The notes: generated by a model from the sequence alone, not told the origin. DNA of 64,000 bases from Salvelinus alpinus (GCF_045679555.1 NC_092122.1:9587102-9651101), one strand, 5' to 3'. Shown: positions 35,301 to 49,690, counted from the first letter of the stretch. Translations and numbers: made by a program.

Positions 35301-35780
35301 GTGTTGTTTATGTTTGGTTTCTGTCTCGTTTCCCTGTTGTTTCCCATTACGGTCATTACCCAGTCAGTTTCAGGACTTTACACTGTATTACAAAGCAAAT
35401 ATTTGTTCCCCTGTTACCATGTAAATTACTATTACTTTCTTAATAGATTCCCCATAGTTTCTGTTTACCTTACTGTTCATTTCTTAATAACTTTACAGTT
35501 ATGTATACTTCACTTTATTTCATGCAATTTCTACCCTGACAGATTAACACAATCACAAGTAATTCAACTACTATGTTCATTAATGTAACTTAGTTGATTG
35601 TTAGTGTATCCGGTCGGGGCCTGTGTGTGAATGCGCTGGCTACTGCACTCTAGCTTCAGTTCTGCGTTGTGTTGCGGTGCATGTCCATCGACCACACAGG
35701 ACACACTGCTGCTGTTTCTGGTATTTTAATTCATACTGGATGAGAATAACTACAGTGAATAAATGCAGTAAAAAGCAATG
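35301..35780. other. No gene seen
   Basis: Unassigned sequence between two minisatellites, with no domain or element end. Confidence 0.5.
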
Positions 35781-35990
35781 ACATGAGCAGCACACCAGTG
35801 ACATGAGCAGCACACCAGTGACATGAGCACACACCAGTGACATGAGCACACACCAGTGACATGAGCACACACCAGTGACATGAGCACACACCAGTGACAT
35901 GAGCACACACCAGTGACATGAGCACACACCAGTGACATGAGCACACACCAGTGACATGAGCACACACCAGTGACATGAGCACACACACCT
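35781..35990. repeat. 19/20-bp minisatellite, 11 units
   Basis: Two 20-bp units ACATGAGCAGCACACCAGTG, then nine 19-bp units ACATGAGCACACACCAGTG, the last merging into CACACACAC. The one-base difference (CAGCACAC against CACACAC) marks two unit types in separate blocks. Confidence 0.95.
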
Positions 35991-37734
35991 CTCCTCAGCA
36001 CGCGTCAAAGCAGACTCATAATACATTCATTAGAAAACAGTAAAACACAAGTACTATTATTCAAAAGTTATCAGTCATATTTTCCTTTTACATAGTCTGA
36101 ATAAAATAGTTCTGAATACGAAAAAAACAAAACAAGGATAAACCAGCAGATCAGTTGATCTCTCGTTGTTACCGTGTCAAGTCATTATGATACCAGACAG
36201 CTGTTCTAGATTTACTCCTGCCCCCAATGAAATATCAACCTATCAGGAGCATTGGAAAGGAAACCGTAAGGCTTATTGGAGTATAAGAATATACCCATAG
36301 AACACACTCAACAGACAAGGCTTGAACACGGCTTCTCTTGTTTAAATATACCCATCCTTTCTCTCCTTTGTCTATATGACCCTCTCTCGCTCCCTCATAC
36401 ACTCTCTCTCTCTCTCACTCTACTCTTTCTCCATATCTCCCATTTTCTCTCTCTAACTCACTCACCATTTCTCTCCATCTCTCTCTCTCCTCTCTTTGGG
36501 CTATATCCCCCTTCTATCCCCCATTGTTATTCAGTGACAGAGACCTGTCCTTGTCGATTGTTGTATCGTCACCGGGGAGCGAGGTTGAGAGGAGGGCCGG
36601 GAAAGGATGATGTTTTCATTGGTAATCGCAGACAAAGCAGCAAGGCCAATTGAATATGCTGTACACCAGTGGATTGGTGTTCATTTTGCACACACAAGCA
36701 ACCCTCCATCTCCCAACCCCAACGTGCGTGAACACATGATCACATACACCCACATATATTCATTATTTTGGACGTTATGTTGCCTTTGGTCTAAATGCTA
36801 AGGCCTCACACACATGGCCTCCAGAGACTGTTAAATGTCACACGTGATGTATGTGTCAGTGAATGCTCAGTACTCTATGAGCAACAGTATGTAGGGGGAG
36901 AGACAGTGAAGCTAAAGTGATGCTTGGATTACAGTAATGGTGCTTTAATTTCGCTAACAGATCATGAACGCAAAGTGGGCCATGGTCAGAGCACACCATT
37001 CACGGAAATTCATTGTGCGTTGCATTACATCGCCTTACTCAAGGACCACAGTGTGTGATGGTGTGAGCATGCATGCATGTGTGTGCAAGCGTGGGCAAGT
37101 GTGAGTGTGGCATTTGTCGTCCCACCATGCGATGGCCTCTGTGCTTTGGTGACAGATGGTGTCAGCCGCACAGGCCACCTCTTTCTCCCCAAAATCATAT
37201 TGACACACATTGACAGATAGATGGAAAAATACACACAGACATACATGTATCTGTATAATTGTAAGATGTATGTTCATATTAAAACACACACAATGACAAA
37301 AATCTCCTACACATTGATAGCCTTCCACGTTACACTAGCCATGTACCTTCAATCTCTGCTTGCTGGGATAGAACAACAGGCTAGTGCCTGGAAACAGATC
37401 ATAAACATGATCTGACATTGAAAACATGAAACACAGAGGACAATAGTCATCATTTGAGCAAGTCCTTCAATTAGTAATTCAGTTGGTTGTGGAGAGTTAG
37501 TCATCTTTCCAACAGGCTTTCATCATCGCTGTCTTTGTCCCTCCCTTTGTCATTCTCTCTCATACATACACACACAGCATGATGAGGGCCAGAAGTCTGA
37601 GCTAGTAGGTGTATGGTATAGGAGGGTGGGAGGGAGAACAGACAGATATCAAAGAAAGACAGAAATCTGAATGACAAGAATAGTGCGCTTCAGCCTCTCT
37701 AATGATGGCTGCCAACTACAACTTACCTCTGCAA
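35991..37734. other. No gene supported
   Basis: CT-rich stretch at 36390-36510 and otherwise ordinary sequence with GT/CA words near 37075-37110. The open frames are short and unfamiliar. Confidence 0.5.
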
Positions 37735-38055
37735 CATTCTACCCCCTCCCCCTCCCTCTCTCCTTCCTCCCTCCCCCCCCCCCTCTCTCCTACCTCCCAT
37801 TCCTCCCCCTCTCTCCTACCCCCCCCCCCCACCTCCCCTCCCTCCCACCCATCCCTCTCATCCATCAACTCCCTCCCCCTCTCTCCCATCCTGCGACTCC
37901 CTCCTCCCTCTCTCCTCCCTCCCTCCCATCCATTGACTCACTCCCCCCTCTCTGCTACCTTCCTCCCCCCACTCCAATCTCCCTCCCCTCCCATCTCTCC
38001 CGTCCATCGACTCCCTCCCCCGTTCTCTCCTACCTCCCTCCCATCCCTCCCGTGC
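37735..38055. repeat. Polypyrimidine tract with CCCTCC-type imperfect repeats
   Basis: About 320 bases almost free of G on the plus strand, with repeated words such as CCATCGACTCCCTCCCCC and CTCTCCTACCTCCC at intervals of roughly 55-60 bases. Long homopurine-homopyrimidine DNA of this kind can form triplex (H-DNA) structures. Confidence 0.85.
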
Positions 38056-39718
<1,663 letters not shown>

Positions 39719-41281
39719 CAGTCGTGGCCAAAAGTTGAGAATGACAGAAATATACATTTTTACAAAGTCTGCTGCCTCAGTTTGTATGATGGCAATTTGC
39801 ATATACTCCAAAATGTTATGAAGAGTGATCAGATGAATTGAAATTAATAGCAAAGTACCTCTTTGCCATGCAAATGAACTGAATCCCCCAAAAACATTTC
39901 CACTGCATTTCAGCCCTGCCACAAAAGGACCAGCTGACATCATGTCAGTGATTCTCTCGTTAACACAGGTGTGAGTGTTGACGAGGACAAGGCTGGAGAT
40001 CACTCTGTCAAGCTGATTGAGTTCGAATAACAGACTGGAAGCTTCAAAAGGAGGGTGGTGCTAGGAATCATTGTTCTTCCTCTGTCAGCCATGGTTACCT
40101 GTAAGGAACCAAGTGCCGTCATCATTGCTTTGCACAAAAAGGGCTTCACAGGCAAGGATATTGCTGCCAGTAAGATTGCACCTAAGTCAACCATTTATCA
40201 GATCATAAAAAATTTCAAGAAGAGTGGTTCAATTGTTGTGAAGAAGGCTTCAGGGCGCCCAAGAAAGTCCAGCAAGTGCCAGGACCATCTCCACAAGTTC
40301 ATTCAGCAGCGGGATCGGGGCACCACCAGTACAGAGCTTGCTCAGGAATGGCAGCAGGCAGGTGTGAGTGCATCTGCACGCACAGTGAGGCGAATACTTT
40401 GAGGATGGCCTGGTGTCAAGAAGGGCAGCAAAGAAGCCATTTCTCTCCAGGAAAAACATCAAGGACAGACTGATATTCTGCAAAAGGTACAGGGGTTGGA
40501 CTGCTGAGGACTGGGGTAAAGTAATTTTCTCTGATGAATCCTCTTTCCGATTGTTTGGGGCAACCGGAAAAAAGCTTGTCCGGAGAAGACAAGGTGAGCG
40601 CTACCATCAGTCCTGTGTCATGCCAACAGTAAAGCATCCTGAGACCATTCATGTGTGTGGTTGCTTCTCAACCAAGGGAGTGGGCTCACTCACAATTTTG
40701 CCTAAGAACACAGCCATGAATAAAGAATTGTACCAACACATCCTCCGAGAGCAACTTCTCCCAACCATCCAGGAACAGTTTGGTGACGAACAATGCCTTT
40801 TCCAGCATGATGGAGCACCTTGCCATAAGGCAAAAGTGATAACTAAGTGGCTCAGGGAACAAAACATCTATATTTTGGGTCCATGGCCAGGAAACTTTCC
40901 AGACCTTAATCCCATTGATAACTTGTGGTCAATCCTCAAGCGGCGGGTGGACAAACAAAAACCCACAAATTCTGACAAACTCCAAGCATTGATTATGCAA
41001 GAATGGACTGCCATCAGTCAGGATGTGGCCCAGAAGTTAATTGACAGCATGCCAGGGCAGATTGCAGAGGTCTTGAAAAAGAAGGGTCAACACTGCAAAT
41101 ATTGACTCTTTGCATCAACTTCATGTAATTGTCAATAAAACCCTTTGACACGTATGAAATGCTTGTAATTATTCTTCAGTATTCCATAGTAACATCTGAC
41201 AAAAATATCTAAAGACACTGAAGCAGCAAACTTTGTGAAAATTAATATTTGTGTCATTCTCAAAACTTTTGGCCACGACTG
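39719..41281 (+). mobile_element. Tc1-like element, best preserved in window
   Basis: Left end CAGTCGTGGCCAAAAGTTGA, right end the inverse AACTTTTGGCCACGACTG at 41281, with TA on both sides (39717-39718, 41282-41283). Length 1563 bp, normal for the group. It holds one transposase gene with a single obvious frameshift and a polyadenylation-like CAATAAAACC just after the stop. Confidence 0.95.
40091..41105 (+). pseudogene. Tc1-like transposase with one frameshift
   Basis: Starts at the ATG at 40091 (MVTCKEPSAV). Residues 1-105 hold the two helix-turn-helix DNA-binding units (KGFTGKDIAASKIAPKSTIY) and a GRPRKSS linker like the GRPR AT-hook-like motif of Tc1 proteins. An extra T near 40400 shifts the frame; the rest is open from 40413 to the stop at 41103-41105. 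Catalytic motifs: FSDESSF (first Asp), FQHDGAPCHK (second Asp), and FPDLNPIDNLW, where the third acid is Asp, not the Glu usual for the family. Spacing between the second and third acids is 35 residues. About 337 residues in total, the normal size. Classed as a pseudogene for the shift. Confidence 0.9.
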
Positions 41282-41283
41282 TA

Positions 41284-43116
41284 GATGCTCATTAGTCCAC
41301 CTCTTCCAATGTAATTCACTGTACACAGACAGAATAGGTCTGCTATTTGAGGACAACTTACTACTGTCTAACTTCAAAAACAAAAGGGTGTTGTCAACCA
41401 ACCAAACCCACCACATCAACCTAGATTGTTCCTCTTACATATCATTTACATGTATTTAACATACTGTTTAACATCAATCATGATCGATAATCCAGACAGC
41501 CCAATCTCTCTTTTGGCTCTGTGGGATAGTACAGTATCTCACTATTTTTTTCTATTTCCAGCTCGCCCTCTCTTTTGTGTTCTCCATCTCTATTCTCCAC
41601 ACTCCTATTTCCCTCTCACCTTAGAGTGCTACTGTCATTTCCGTATAGTCATGGAAGGCTCTGCCACACGCGCACACACTCACGTGCACACGCATGCGCA
41701 CGCACACACACACACAGTATGGGGACTCTGTGAGACCCCGCCCATAGCTTACAATCAGCCTACAGCATAATAGAAGCACTTGTTTACTTATTAATGATGC
41801 TTTCAGTATGTCATTTTTCCCAATCAGAGCTGAATTCATAATCTCTCACTACTTGCCTGGACTCATTAGTACAAAATCTGTTACATAAAAGGGGTTGTGT
41901 GTGTGTGTGTGTGGTTTTCTAGTGCTTGTATTTACTACTACATCCAGAGCCTAAATTTATAATGACCGAGCAATCTACACTAAATACAGCCACAAACACA
42001 CTGATAATGCATGTCAAGAGCTGCAGCATGAACTGAGAATGGGAAGCAAACACACACTCACACAATTCACATAACACGTTCTCATAACATGATTTGCCTC
42101 AGTCAAATCTGATTGCATAATCCAAATATCAAAAAGCCATTATTTCTCATAATACAGATCTCCAGCTGTCTACAGAGACCTCTGTATTTAATCAAACCTC
42201 TTCTATTTTCTGTTACATCAGGTTCCTGGTGAGCCGAGCCCCTTTCATCCATCGTGTAAAAGAAACGTAAATAAATAGGAGCTCATTAATATCTCTCCCA
42301 TGATTTTGGCTAAGACAGAAACTCATTTTACAGCTGAGTAGACCCCATAGTATGCCGAGCTGCAGCTAGCCTTGTTGAAACACCAATGGCAGCCAACCCT
42401 ATAAGACACTCTGTATCAGTACAGAACAGCGATCCTGAGAACAGTGATACTTCAAGCTTTGGTCTAGCTTTCATTCCACAATAATTCATGCTTTATTTGC
42501 AACCATGTGGACACAGGTTCTCTGTAAGATACCAGTAGTAATAATTCAGCGTCATCATGCTTTTATCCTTATGTTACTTGCTTCTTCATTCCAACCTTGT
42601 GGACGCGTCATCCTTGCATTCTTCCTCCTTTCCTCCTCCTTTATCTAAGAAGTATACAGGTTACCTGGTGGATTTTCTCCTATCCTTTTGACTCCATGAT
42701 ACTGCCGATGAACTGTCCGAGACATGACATACACAGTACGTCCATGATATCATAGTCATGAGCTCAAAGACCCAAGTAGGTTTCTTCACCGTTTGTCTCT
42801 TGCGTCTTGCGGTCCTCCACTGTCTGAGTGAAGAAAAAAAAGGTTAGGGGAACAGAGGGGCAGTATGACTCTATGAATCCAGAAAATGTTTCCCCAATTA
42901 AATATTCCAATCTAATTTAGACAGTCTCTGGGACCAAAACATGAATAAACTGTAACTTAGAAATTAACACGGATAATAATGTATTCCTTATACATAGGGA
43001 TTGCTGGCTGTTTCAACTTTGTTGATTATATTTGTTGAGTTTAATGATTAATTAATGCTATGAAGGTTGCATGTAAAGCATTTGTTTACATTCTCATTTT
43101 GTGATCACACACACAC
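41284..43116. other. Mostly unique sequence; no full gene
   Basis: Low repeat content apart from CA words at 41660-41720 and 43100. AT-rich, with many TAAT/ATTA words (for example ATTAATATCTCTCCCATGAT near 42286). The only exon candidate is at 42764-42823 on the minus strand. Confidence 0.45.
42764..42823 (-). CDS. Candidate terminal exon, minus strand
   Basis: On the minus strand a strong acceptor is visible: a branch-like CTAAC, a polypyrimidine tract CCTTTTTTTTCTTCACTCAG, then coding-like sequence reading TVEDRKTQETNGEETYLGL and TGA at 42764. The composition (charged residues, no repeats) looks like a protein tail. A second frame from the same acceptor stays open for over 50 codons to a CCACCAG/GTAACC donor-like site near 42665, so it could instead be an internal exon. 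I recognise neither peptide, and no partner exon is identified here. Weak candidate. Confidence 0.25.
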   Translation of the reverse strand, partial: TVEDRKTQETNGEETYLGL

Positions 43117-43804
43117 ACACCACTGGAGGCCCCTCAAAGGAGGAAGGAGAGGACGATCCTCAGTCAATTTCATAAAAAGAAAAATAGTGAAACATTAAAA
43201 AAGTTATACTTTTTTGACAAAACTATACTAAATATATTCACGTCACTAAATAATTGATTAAAAAACACTATTTTGCAATGAAGGTCTACAGTAGCCACAA
43301 CAACACTCTGTAGGGTAGCACCATGGTGTAGCCGGAGGACAGCTAGCTTCCGTTCTAGTCTGGGTATATTGACTTCAATGTTGAGCTCATGGTGCTCAAC
43401 TCTTTCCATAGACTTATGCAGTAATTTTGACGACTTCCGGAGGACGTTCTCCAAACTATCCGAGGTCTTGCAGCATGAACTGACATGTTGTCCACCCAAT
43501 CAAAGATCAGAGAATGAATGTAGTAGTGAAAGCATAAGCTACAGCTAGCTAGCAGTGCAGTGCATAACATGTGGTGAGTAGTTGACTCAAAGAGAGAGAA
43601 AGACAATAGTTGAACAGTTTTGAACAAATTCATTTCTTCAAAAATGAAGGAAAAGCAAAAGAGTGATTTCATTGTACTTTTTTTCTCACTTTCACTTAAA
43701 ATTGTCTGTCCTGCGACACTCAGTAAGTAGTATTTCCCAATTAAGGACTAAGGGAATCTGGTCCATCGTATCATACAAAACAAATCTGCACAACACTGGA
43801 TATT

Positions 43805-44593
43805 GATCAGTTCCAAACTGCGATATTCATGAAATGAGTTTCCATGGCCGAGCAGCCGCACACAAGCCTAAGATCACCATGCATAATGCCAAGCGTCGGC
43901 TGGAGAGGTGTAAAGTTTGCCGCCATTGGACTCTGGAGCAGTGGAAAGGCGTTCTCTGGTGTGATGAATGATGCTTCACCATCTGGCAGTCCGACTGACA
44001 AATCTGAATTTGGCGGATGCCAGGTGAATGCTACCTCCTTGAATGCATAGTGCCAAATGTAAAGTTTGGTGGAGAAGGAATAATGGTCTGAATGTTTTTC
44101 ATGGTTTGCGCTGGGCCCCTTGGTTCCAGTGAAGGGAAATCTTAGCGCTACAGCATACCATAACATTCTAGATGGTTCTGTGCTTCCAACTTTGTGGAAA
44201 CAGTTTGGGGAAGGCCCTTTCCTGTTTCAGGATGACAATGCCACCGTGCACAAAGCAAGGTCCATACAGAAATGTTGGCGAGATCGGTGTGGAAGAACTT
44301 GATTGGCCTGCACAAAGCCTTGACCTCAACCCCATCAAACCCCTTTGGTATGTATTGGAACGCCGACTGAGAGCCAAGCCTAATTGCCCAACATCAATGC
44401 CCGACCTCACTGATGCTCTTGTGGCTGAAAAAATGAAGTCCCCACAGCAATGTTCTAACATCTGGTGGAAAGTCTTCCCAGAAGAGTGGAGCCTGTTATA
44501 GCAGCAAAGTGGGACCAACTCCAAATTAATGCCAATCATTTTGGAATAAAATGTTCGACAAGCAGGTGTCCCCATACTTTTGGTCATGTAGTG
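43805..44593 (+). mobile_element. Tc1-like element, 5'-truncated, same family as 21258
   Basis: Right end CCATACTTTTGGTCATGTAGTG followed by TA at 44594. The left half is missing; the match begins around TTCCAAACTGC, with a further internal loss before ATTCATGAAATGAGTTTCC. It sits inside the repeat at 43117-45060. Confidence 0.88.
43808..44529 (+). pseudogene. Tc1-like transposase fragment, Glu to Lys at third catalytic site
   Basis: Begins in the region after the DNA-binding domains. FHGRAAAHKPKITMHN-like sequence is readable at 43840-43890, then a broken first catalytic motif (GVMNDAS where DES is expected). [12 protein letters not shown] keeps the second Asp. LDLNPIKPLW has Lys where the catalytic Glu should be. 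The C-terminal ends PN and stop at 44529. The copy at 21335 shows the opposite pattern, with the second Asp lost and the Glu kept. Confidence 0.82.
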
Positions 44594-45060
44594 TATGTAA
44601 ACTATGACGTTAATATGGTGGCATCAATGTAGGCTGTGTGTAACAGTTAGCGGTTATGATATGAAGGTTTTGCTTGGAAAGGTTTATTCGCCTGGTCACA
44701 GACAACTGATCAGAAAAGGGGAGGGGAGCACAAAGATGCGTAGACATTTCCTAAACGGAAGCATACGGAAGGACACGGGGATAAACATACCTGAATTTGT
44801 CCAAAAATGTTTGACCAATGATTACACCCTAGATCAGCTAGATGCAGTCAAGAGTCTGCAAGGTCGTATTGAATGTATCAATATCTATCACCTTGATTCG
44901 TCAAATTTCTCTTGACCTGTGGCCCCACGTTTTAAACTTTCATTCATGGGCTAGGCTGTAGCTACCTCTTGATGGGTATAGGGAACATTTGAGAATCATG
45001 TAGTAGCCTAAATCTTTCAACGTTACATTGAACTAGGTGAATGCAATATGAATGACAGTC

Positions 45061-47951
45061 ATCCAATATCCTGTAAAAGAAATAAGGCCATGCTCATAAA
45101 AATAATTATAATCTTTAACTGTACCAGCCGCCATGCGCACACACACACACACACAAACACACACACATACCAAGGGCCAACTGATCTCTGACTGACAAAA
45201 GCCAAACATCCTTCCTAAAATGAAATCTCGCAACGGCAGCATATTACGTTTTTGTGCTCCATTTATGAAAACAAATACAACACAAAAGCCTGAAAACGCA
45301 CACCCGGTGTCTGCTTCCATCTCTGCAACTTTGTGATATGCTATTGTCTGTGTGTTTCGGAGAGGCAGTCGCCTCAGGGTGTGCAGTCTTCTCCTCTGAG
45401 TGTTGCTTTGGGGCCAGGCGCACAACGCTCGGCACCAGCACATTAATAAACCGAAACAGACTCTGGATATTCAAGTAAAACAAATACCAAACACACAAGT
45501 ACCCCAGGGGGTAGCCATGGCCCTGTCATGACCCCGCAGCCTGAGGGATGTTTGCTGTTAACCCTGCCTCGCCTTGTCAGCTGTTTGGCACAACTACTTA
45601 ACGCAGTGGCGGGGGAGGCCTGAACCCGCGTCCCTGGGCTCAGAGGCTTAAGTCCTTTTGTATGGTACCCTGGCACCTCTCGAAAAAAACAGACCTGCTA
45701 ATCCTCACACAGGGCACCAAAATATATCCACTGAAATTAAGAGATGAGAGGGGATGAGGAGAGAAGAGAGAAAACAAAGGGAGAGGAGAAATGGAAAGAC
45801 ACAGGGAAAGAGAGAAGGAAATAAGTAACATACACCAAACCAAAGTCCAGAGAGCAAAACGGATACGTGACACTGAACGGCAGCGGGTGGATTTGTTCTT
45901 AGAACTCACACCACACGTGTCTTTGTTGTCTCCACCGTCAGGACTTCTCAGAACCAGGCTTAAATATGAAATATGATTATGTCACTTGAGTCGTTTGGAA
46001 TCAGAATTAGAACATTGACACCGGTTTTAAAAATAAACCGCCTGGATCTCAGGTGTCCTGCGAGGGAGTTTAGAAGTTACAGATAGTGAGGGATGGGGAG
46101 AGGTGACAAATGTAGCTCATCTATCTCTATCCCAAACCCCTATAAATCACATACAAATCCTGACAGAGAAAAAAAATATGGAATAAACAGAAACAGAGTA
46201 CATAAACACACTACAGCATCATAACCAACTCCAGTCCTAGCCCTTGGAGAGGGAGAGAGAGAGTTTTAGAGGTATTGAAGAGCAGTGCCATGGCGTGCAT
46301 AGTGAGCTATCACATGAAAAACTGGGCCGCTGGCAGAACCAGATCTACCTGGGGAGAGACTGACACAGAGAGACACACACACAGAGAGAGGTCTCTCATC
46401 ATATCTCACTGCTATGAGATGAGACGATCCCATCCCAAACCCTGGAGTAATTTAGGGAGGGAGGGAGATAGAAGGGGAGAGGTAGAGAGATCACAGCATG
46501 GGAGGGAGGGGATCCAATTCTCTTCCATGAAACCCCTTAGCATACGGTGCTCTGTACTGCATACTTTAGGTTCATCTGCATACTGCATTTCTTCTGGACT
46601 ATCACCATTCAACTTGTACTGTAGCTAACCAGAGAGTTCAACTATGTTTTGTCATGCACTCCGCGACCTGTACTGTATGGCTAATCTCGGTTAACTCAGA
46701 ATTAAAGTCTTATGTAATTTGTCAGCTGCTTGCGTAAATTCTGGGTCTATACGTGTGAAGAGAAGAGAGAGATGCTAGAACGAGGAGCGGAACTAGAACA
46801 AGGAGCTCCACCCTCTCTCTTTGCAAGTTACAGGCTAAATTCCAAAGACGCTAACACCTGCGAAATCAGGGTTTGTCCAAATAACCAGGGACGAAAGACC
46901 CAAACACCGGAACTAATGCTGCTCGTTATCCGACACATCCCATTCCATCCCAACAGATTCAGTTATGTTTACGTAGATCTGTCCATGAGAGATTACTGTA
47001 TGGCTAACTATTCCCATTGTGCGGTGTGTACGGTACTGCTTGAGTGATTGATTTTATTCAGAAGGGAAGAGAATAGTGAGCGTATAAAGGAATCGAAGCC
47101 ATGACGGTCAATAAAAAGAGCCTCGACAAAGCCCTAAAGACTCCACTAGACTTTGCATATCAAATTGTTTGACATTTTACTTCTTATTATAAACGAAGGA
47201 AGAAAATGAAACAGCCCAACAGGTAATAATCGGTTATGTCTGAAATGGAAAATGATCTTTCTGTCCATGTTTGTAACAAAAGTCTTCAGGCATGCATACC
47301 GGGACAGCTGGCTAACATGCCAAAATAACTTCTCCATCTACTCCCCGGGGATAATTATTATCATTGTCATATTGTTTCTGTGACACTACTTTCAAAATAG
47401 ATTACACTTGAGTAAGGAAACACCAGCCTGCCTTCACATGTCATTAGAGGGAACTGCAAAAGGCATCCTGTCAAATTGGAAAGACTATCTCTCTCTCTCT
47501 TGTTTTCTGTCCACAAAGTATTATTGAGCTTTCACATTGATTGTGTGTGTCCATATAGCCATCTGACAACTGTTATGGTATAGAAATCACACCCACACAG
47601 ATACTTCAAAAATCCTATTTTCAGATAAATCAAATTTCACCTTGCTGGCTGCACTAAATACTTAGCTTTGCTGTTGTCATATATAAGAAGATTGACATAA
47701 CAGTGATATAGGCTTATCTAATCCACATAGAAAGATTTGGATCTCAATGCCATCTGTGTTAACTTTGTGAATGAGAGTCTTAAATCAGATTAGAGTATGT
47801 GGACCTATCAGCACCTGTTCAAATACTATTTCACCATCATCAATCTATAACTTTTCAGCTGAATTCTTCCTGTGTTTCTAGAATATACTTAGGTTAATTC
47901 TTCAACCCCATACTCCAATCTATGTCTAATCTATAATCCATTCTCTGTACT
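45061..47951. other. No gene supported
   Basis: Contains CA repeats at 45137-45170, a purine-rich tract at 45736-45825 (GAGA, GGGAGAGGAG words) and purine-rich stretches near 46240 and 46455-46510. Sequence near 45530-45640 (CTGAACCCGCGTCCCTGGGC) hints at a decayed tRNA-like repeat. The remainder is AT-rich and unassigned. Confidence 0.5.
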
Positions 47952-48226
47952 CAGTGTGACCTTAGTATATACTGTACATTCTGTATTCAGTATGACCTTA
48001 GTATATCCTATTCATTCTCTACTCAGTGTGACCTTAGTATATCCTATTCATTCTGTACTCAGTATGACCTTACTATATACGGTACATTCTGTAAACATTA
48101 TGGCCTTAGTATATCCTGTACTCAATATGACCTTAGTATATGCCGTACATTCTGTACTCAATATGACCTTAGTACAGTATATTCTGTACTCAGTATGAAC
48201 TTAGTATATCCTATAAATTCTGTACT
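47952..48226. repeat. 36-bp diverged minisatellite, about 7-8 units
   Basis: CAGTRTGACCTTAGTATAT words recur at 47952, 47988, 48024, 48060 and 48096, spaced 36 bases. Later units are more irregular, separated by TATTCATTCTGTACT-like joins. Units differ by substitutions, so the array is old. Confidence 0.88.
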
Positions 48227-48434
48227 CTATACTATCTATTTAGTCTATTTATTCTCTGCCTTCATCTACTAACCCAAGCATCTTCATTTACAGTATCTAA
48301 AAACAACTTCTATCCAGTGATACAGTCATCCTAGTCAGATGGAGGTATAAACACGTGAAGGCAGACAGCAGCCACCACCAGATCCTGATCAGTACATTTG
48401 AGTCTGTGAAAGAACCAGATTAATCTCCTAACAT

Positions 48435-48470
<36 letters not shown>

Positions 48471-49111
48471 ACACCCGCAGCAATGCCTAACTGTCAGGTA
48501 AAGACCTGCAGCTGGTTTGAATGCAATTATAAACCTATTTGGTTGTATTGATTTGTACAAGTGTGTGTTTATTCGTAACAGATTTCTGTATAACAATAGC
48601 TATGCACTATGTGGTGATGACGGCTTCATCAAGCCGGTGACAGCCACTGCTGAAGCATGGTAATCTTATTTTACTCTGCTGTCCCACCTCTCCCAAATGA
48701 GCAGGGGGCTGGGGCTATCAGAAAGGGAATTATGTAGGTTTTTATGAGCAAAGATCCATACGCAGCAACAGCCGCTAACAAATGATCAAAGATTCCATCT
48801 CTGGTGGCGGGGGACTGGGAAAAGGAGGAGGTCCAGGTGTGTGTGTTTCTACCTCAGTCCTGATGAATAACCCGGAGGCCCAATCTCCTGGTGTATTTAT
48901 TACATATTGTTATGGATCTCAGTCAGGCCTGCTGAGGCACTTCCTCACTACTAGATTACATTACAGTATACACACCACCTCTCCCAGAGGTCACAGAGCA
49001 ACACCACCAGGGAGATAATGATCTGTGTGTGCTGTCTGTGTCTGTGTGTGTGTGTGTGTGTGTGCTGTCTGTGTCCTCTATCAACATCAAAGACTACTCA
49101 ATCCCTTTGAG

Positions 49112-49114
<3 letters not shown>
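48227..49114. other. Low-repeat block, possible conserved non-coding DNA at 48480-48785
   Basis: After a CA repeat at 48440-48466, the stretch 48480-48785 is free of recognised repeats and has E-box-like (GCAGCTGG), AT-rich homeobox-like (CAATTATAAACC) and ATGATCAAAG (TCF/LEF-like) words. That mix is common in vertebrate conserved non-coding elements. This is a composition-based guess. Confidence 0.3.

Positions 49115-49177
<63 letters not shown>
49115..49177. repeat. (GT)31 microsatellite
   Basis: Uninterrupted GT dinucleotides; a shorter GT run lies at 49041-49064. Confidence 0.97.
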
Positions 49178-49178
<1 letters not shown>

Positions 49179-49249
49179 ATTTTATTTCTCCATGTAGGTA
49201 CACATATGCAGCATAGCCTGGCCTTATCTGTCAAATTGCCCAGCTTCGT

Positions 49250-49690
49250 ATAGATGAATACTATGCTTCCAGATCAATGCATGGTTTTATACTGAATATA
49301 AATCAGTGTGATGGATGAGCAGTCTATGCATCTAATGACAATTTGCAGTCAGCCTAATTAACCATTACCACCTGATTGATAGCCATTTGATATGGTTACT
49401 ACGCGCTAACTGCCCGTTTATTACATGGAGAACCATTTAAGTCTCATTGAGTCATATTCAAAGAAGCAATGAAAAATATGTTTATGAAAGAACAGGCACA
49501 TTATGACCACAACAGACCTGGCACAATGTGCAATAAATCATGTCCCAACTTGCAGTGAAACTGAGGTAAACTGCCCCTTCATGAATTATTTACAATGACT
49601 AAATTACTAATGTGTTCCCTTCGTAATGAGCGCTCGTTATTATAAAGTGTCACTGTGGCTTTTTACGGCAAACATTGTTATTTTCCTCCG
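49250..49690. other. Possible conserved non-coding element
   Basis: Repeat-free, AT-rich sequence dense in homeobox-type words (CCTAATTAACC, TAATGAC, GAATTATTTAC), a PBX/MEIS-like TGATTGATAG and ATGCATCTAATGACA. No open frame of note. Its resemblance to developmental enhancers is inferred only from composition. Confidence 0.3.

Larger units (their letters stand above)
43117..45060 (+). mobile_element. Interspersed repeat (CAGTGGAGG-type), copy 1, carrying a Tc1-like element
   Basis: Begins CACTGGAGGCCCCTCAAAGG and is collinear with 49786-50645: AATTTCATAAAAAGAAAAA, GTGAAACATTAAAAAA, TTGCAGCATGAACTGACATG, AAGCATAAGCTACAGCTAGC, and near 45067 TCCTGTAAAAGAAATAAGGC. The other copy's ends, CAGTGG and CCACTG, form a short inverted repeat, which suggests a hAT-like DNA element; this is inference. 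A 103-codon open frame at 44604-44915 lies in its right half and has no known domain. Confidence 0.65.

Noticed and set aside
34264-35588. Very long open frames (over 340 codons on both strands)
   Set aside because: They come from an 18-bp repeat, a multiple of three without stops. Not listed as genes; the silent-variation point is kept as a finding.
44604-44915. 103-codon open frame as a host gene
   Set aside because: Lies inside a repeat copy (43117-45060) and has no recognisable domain.
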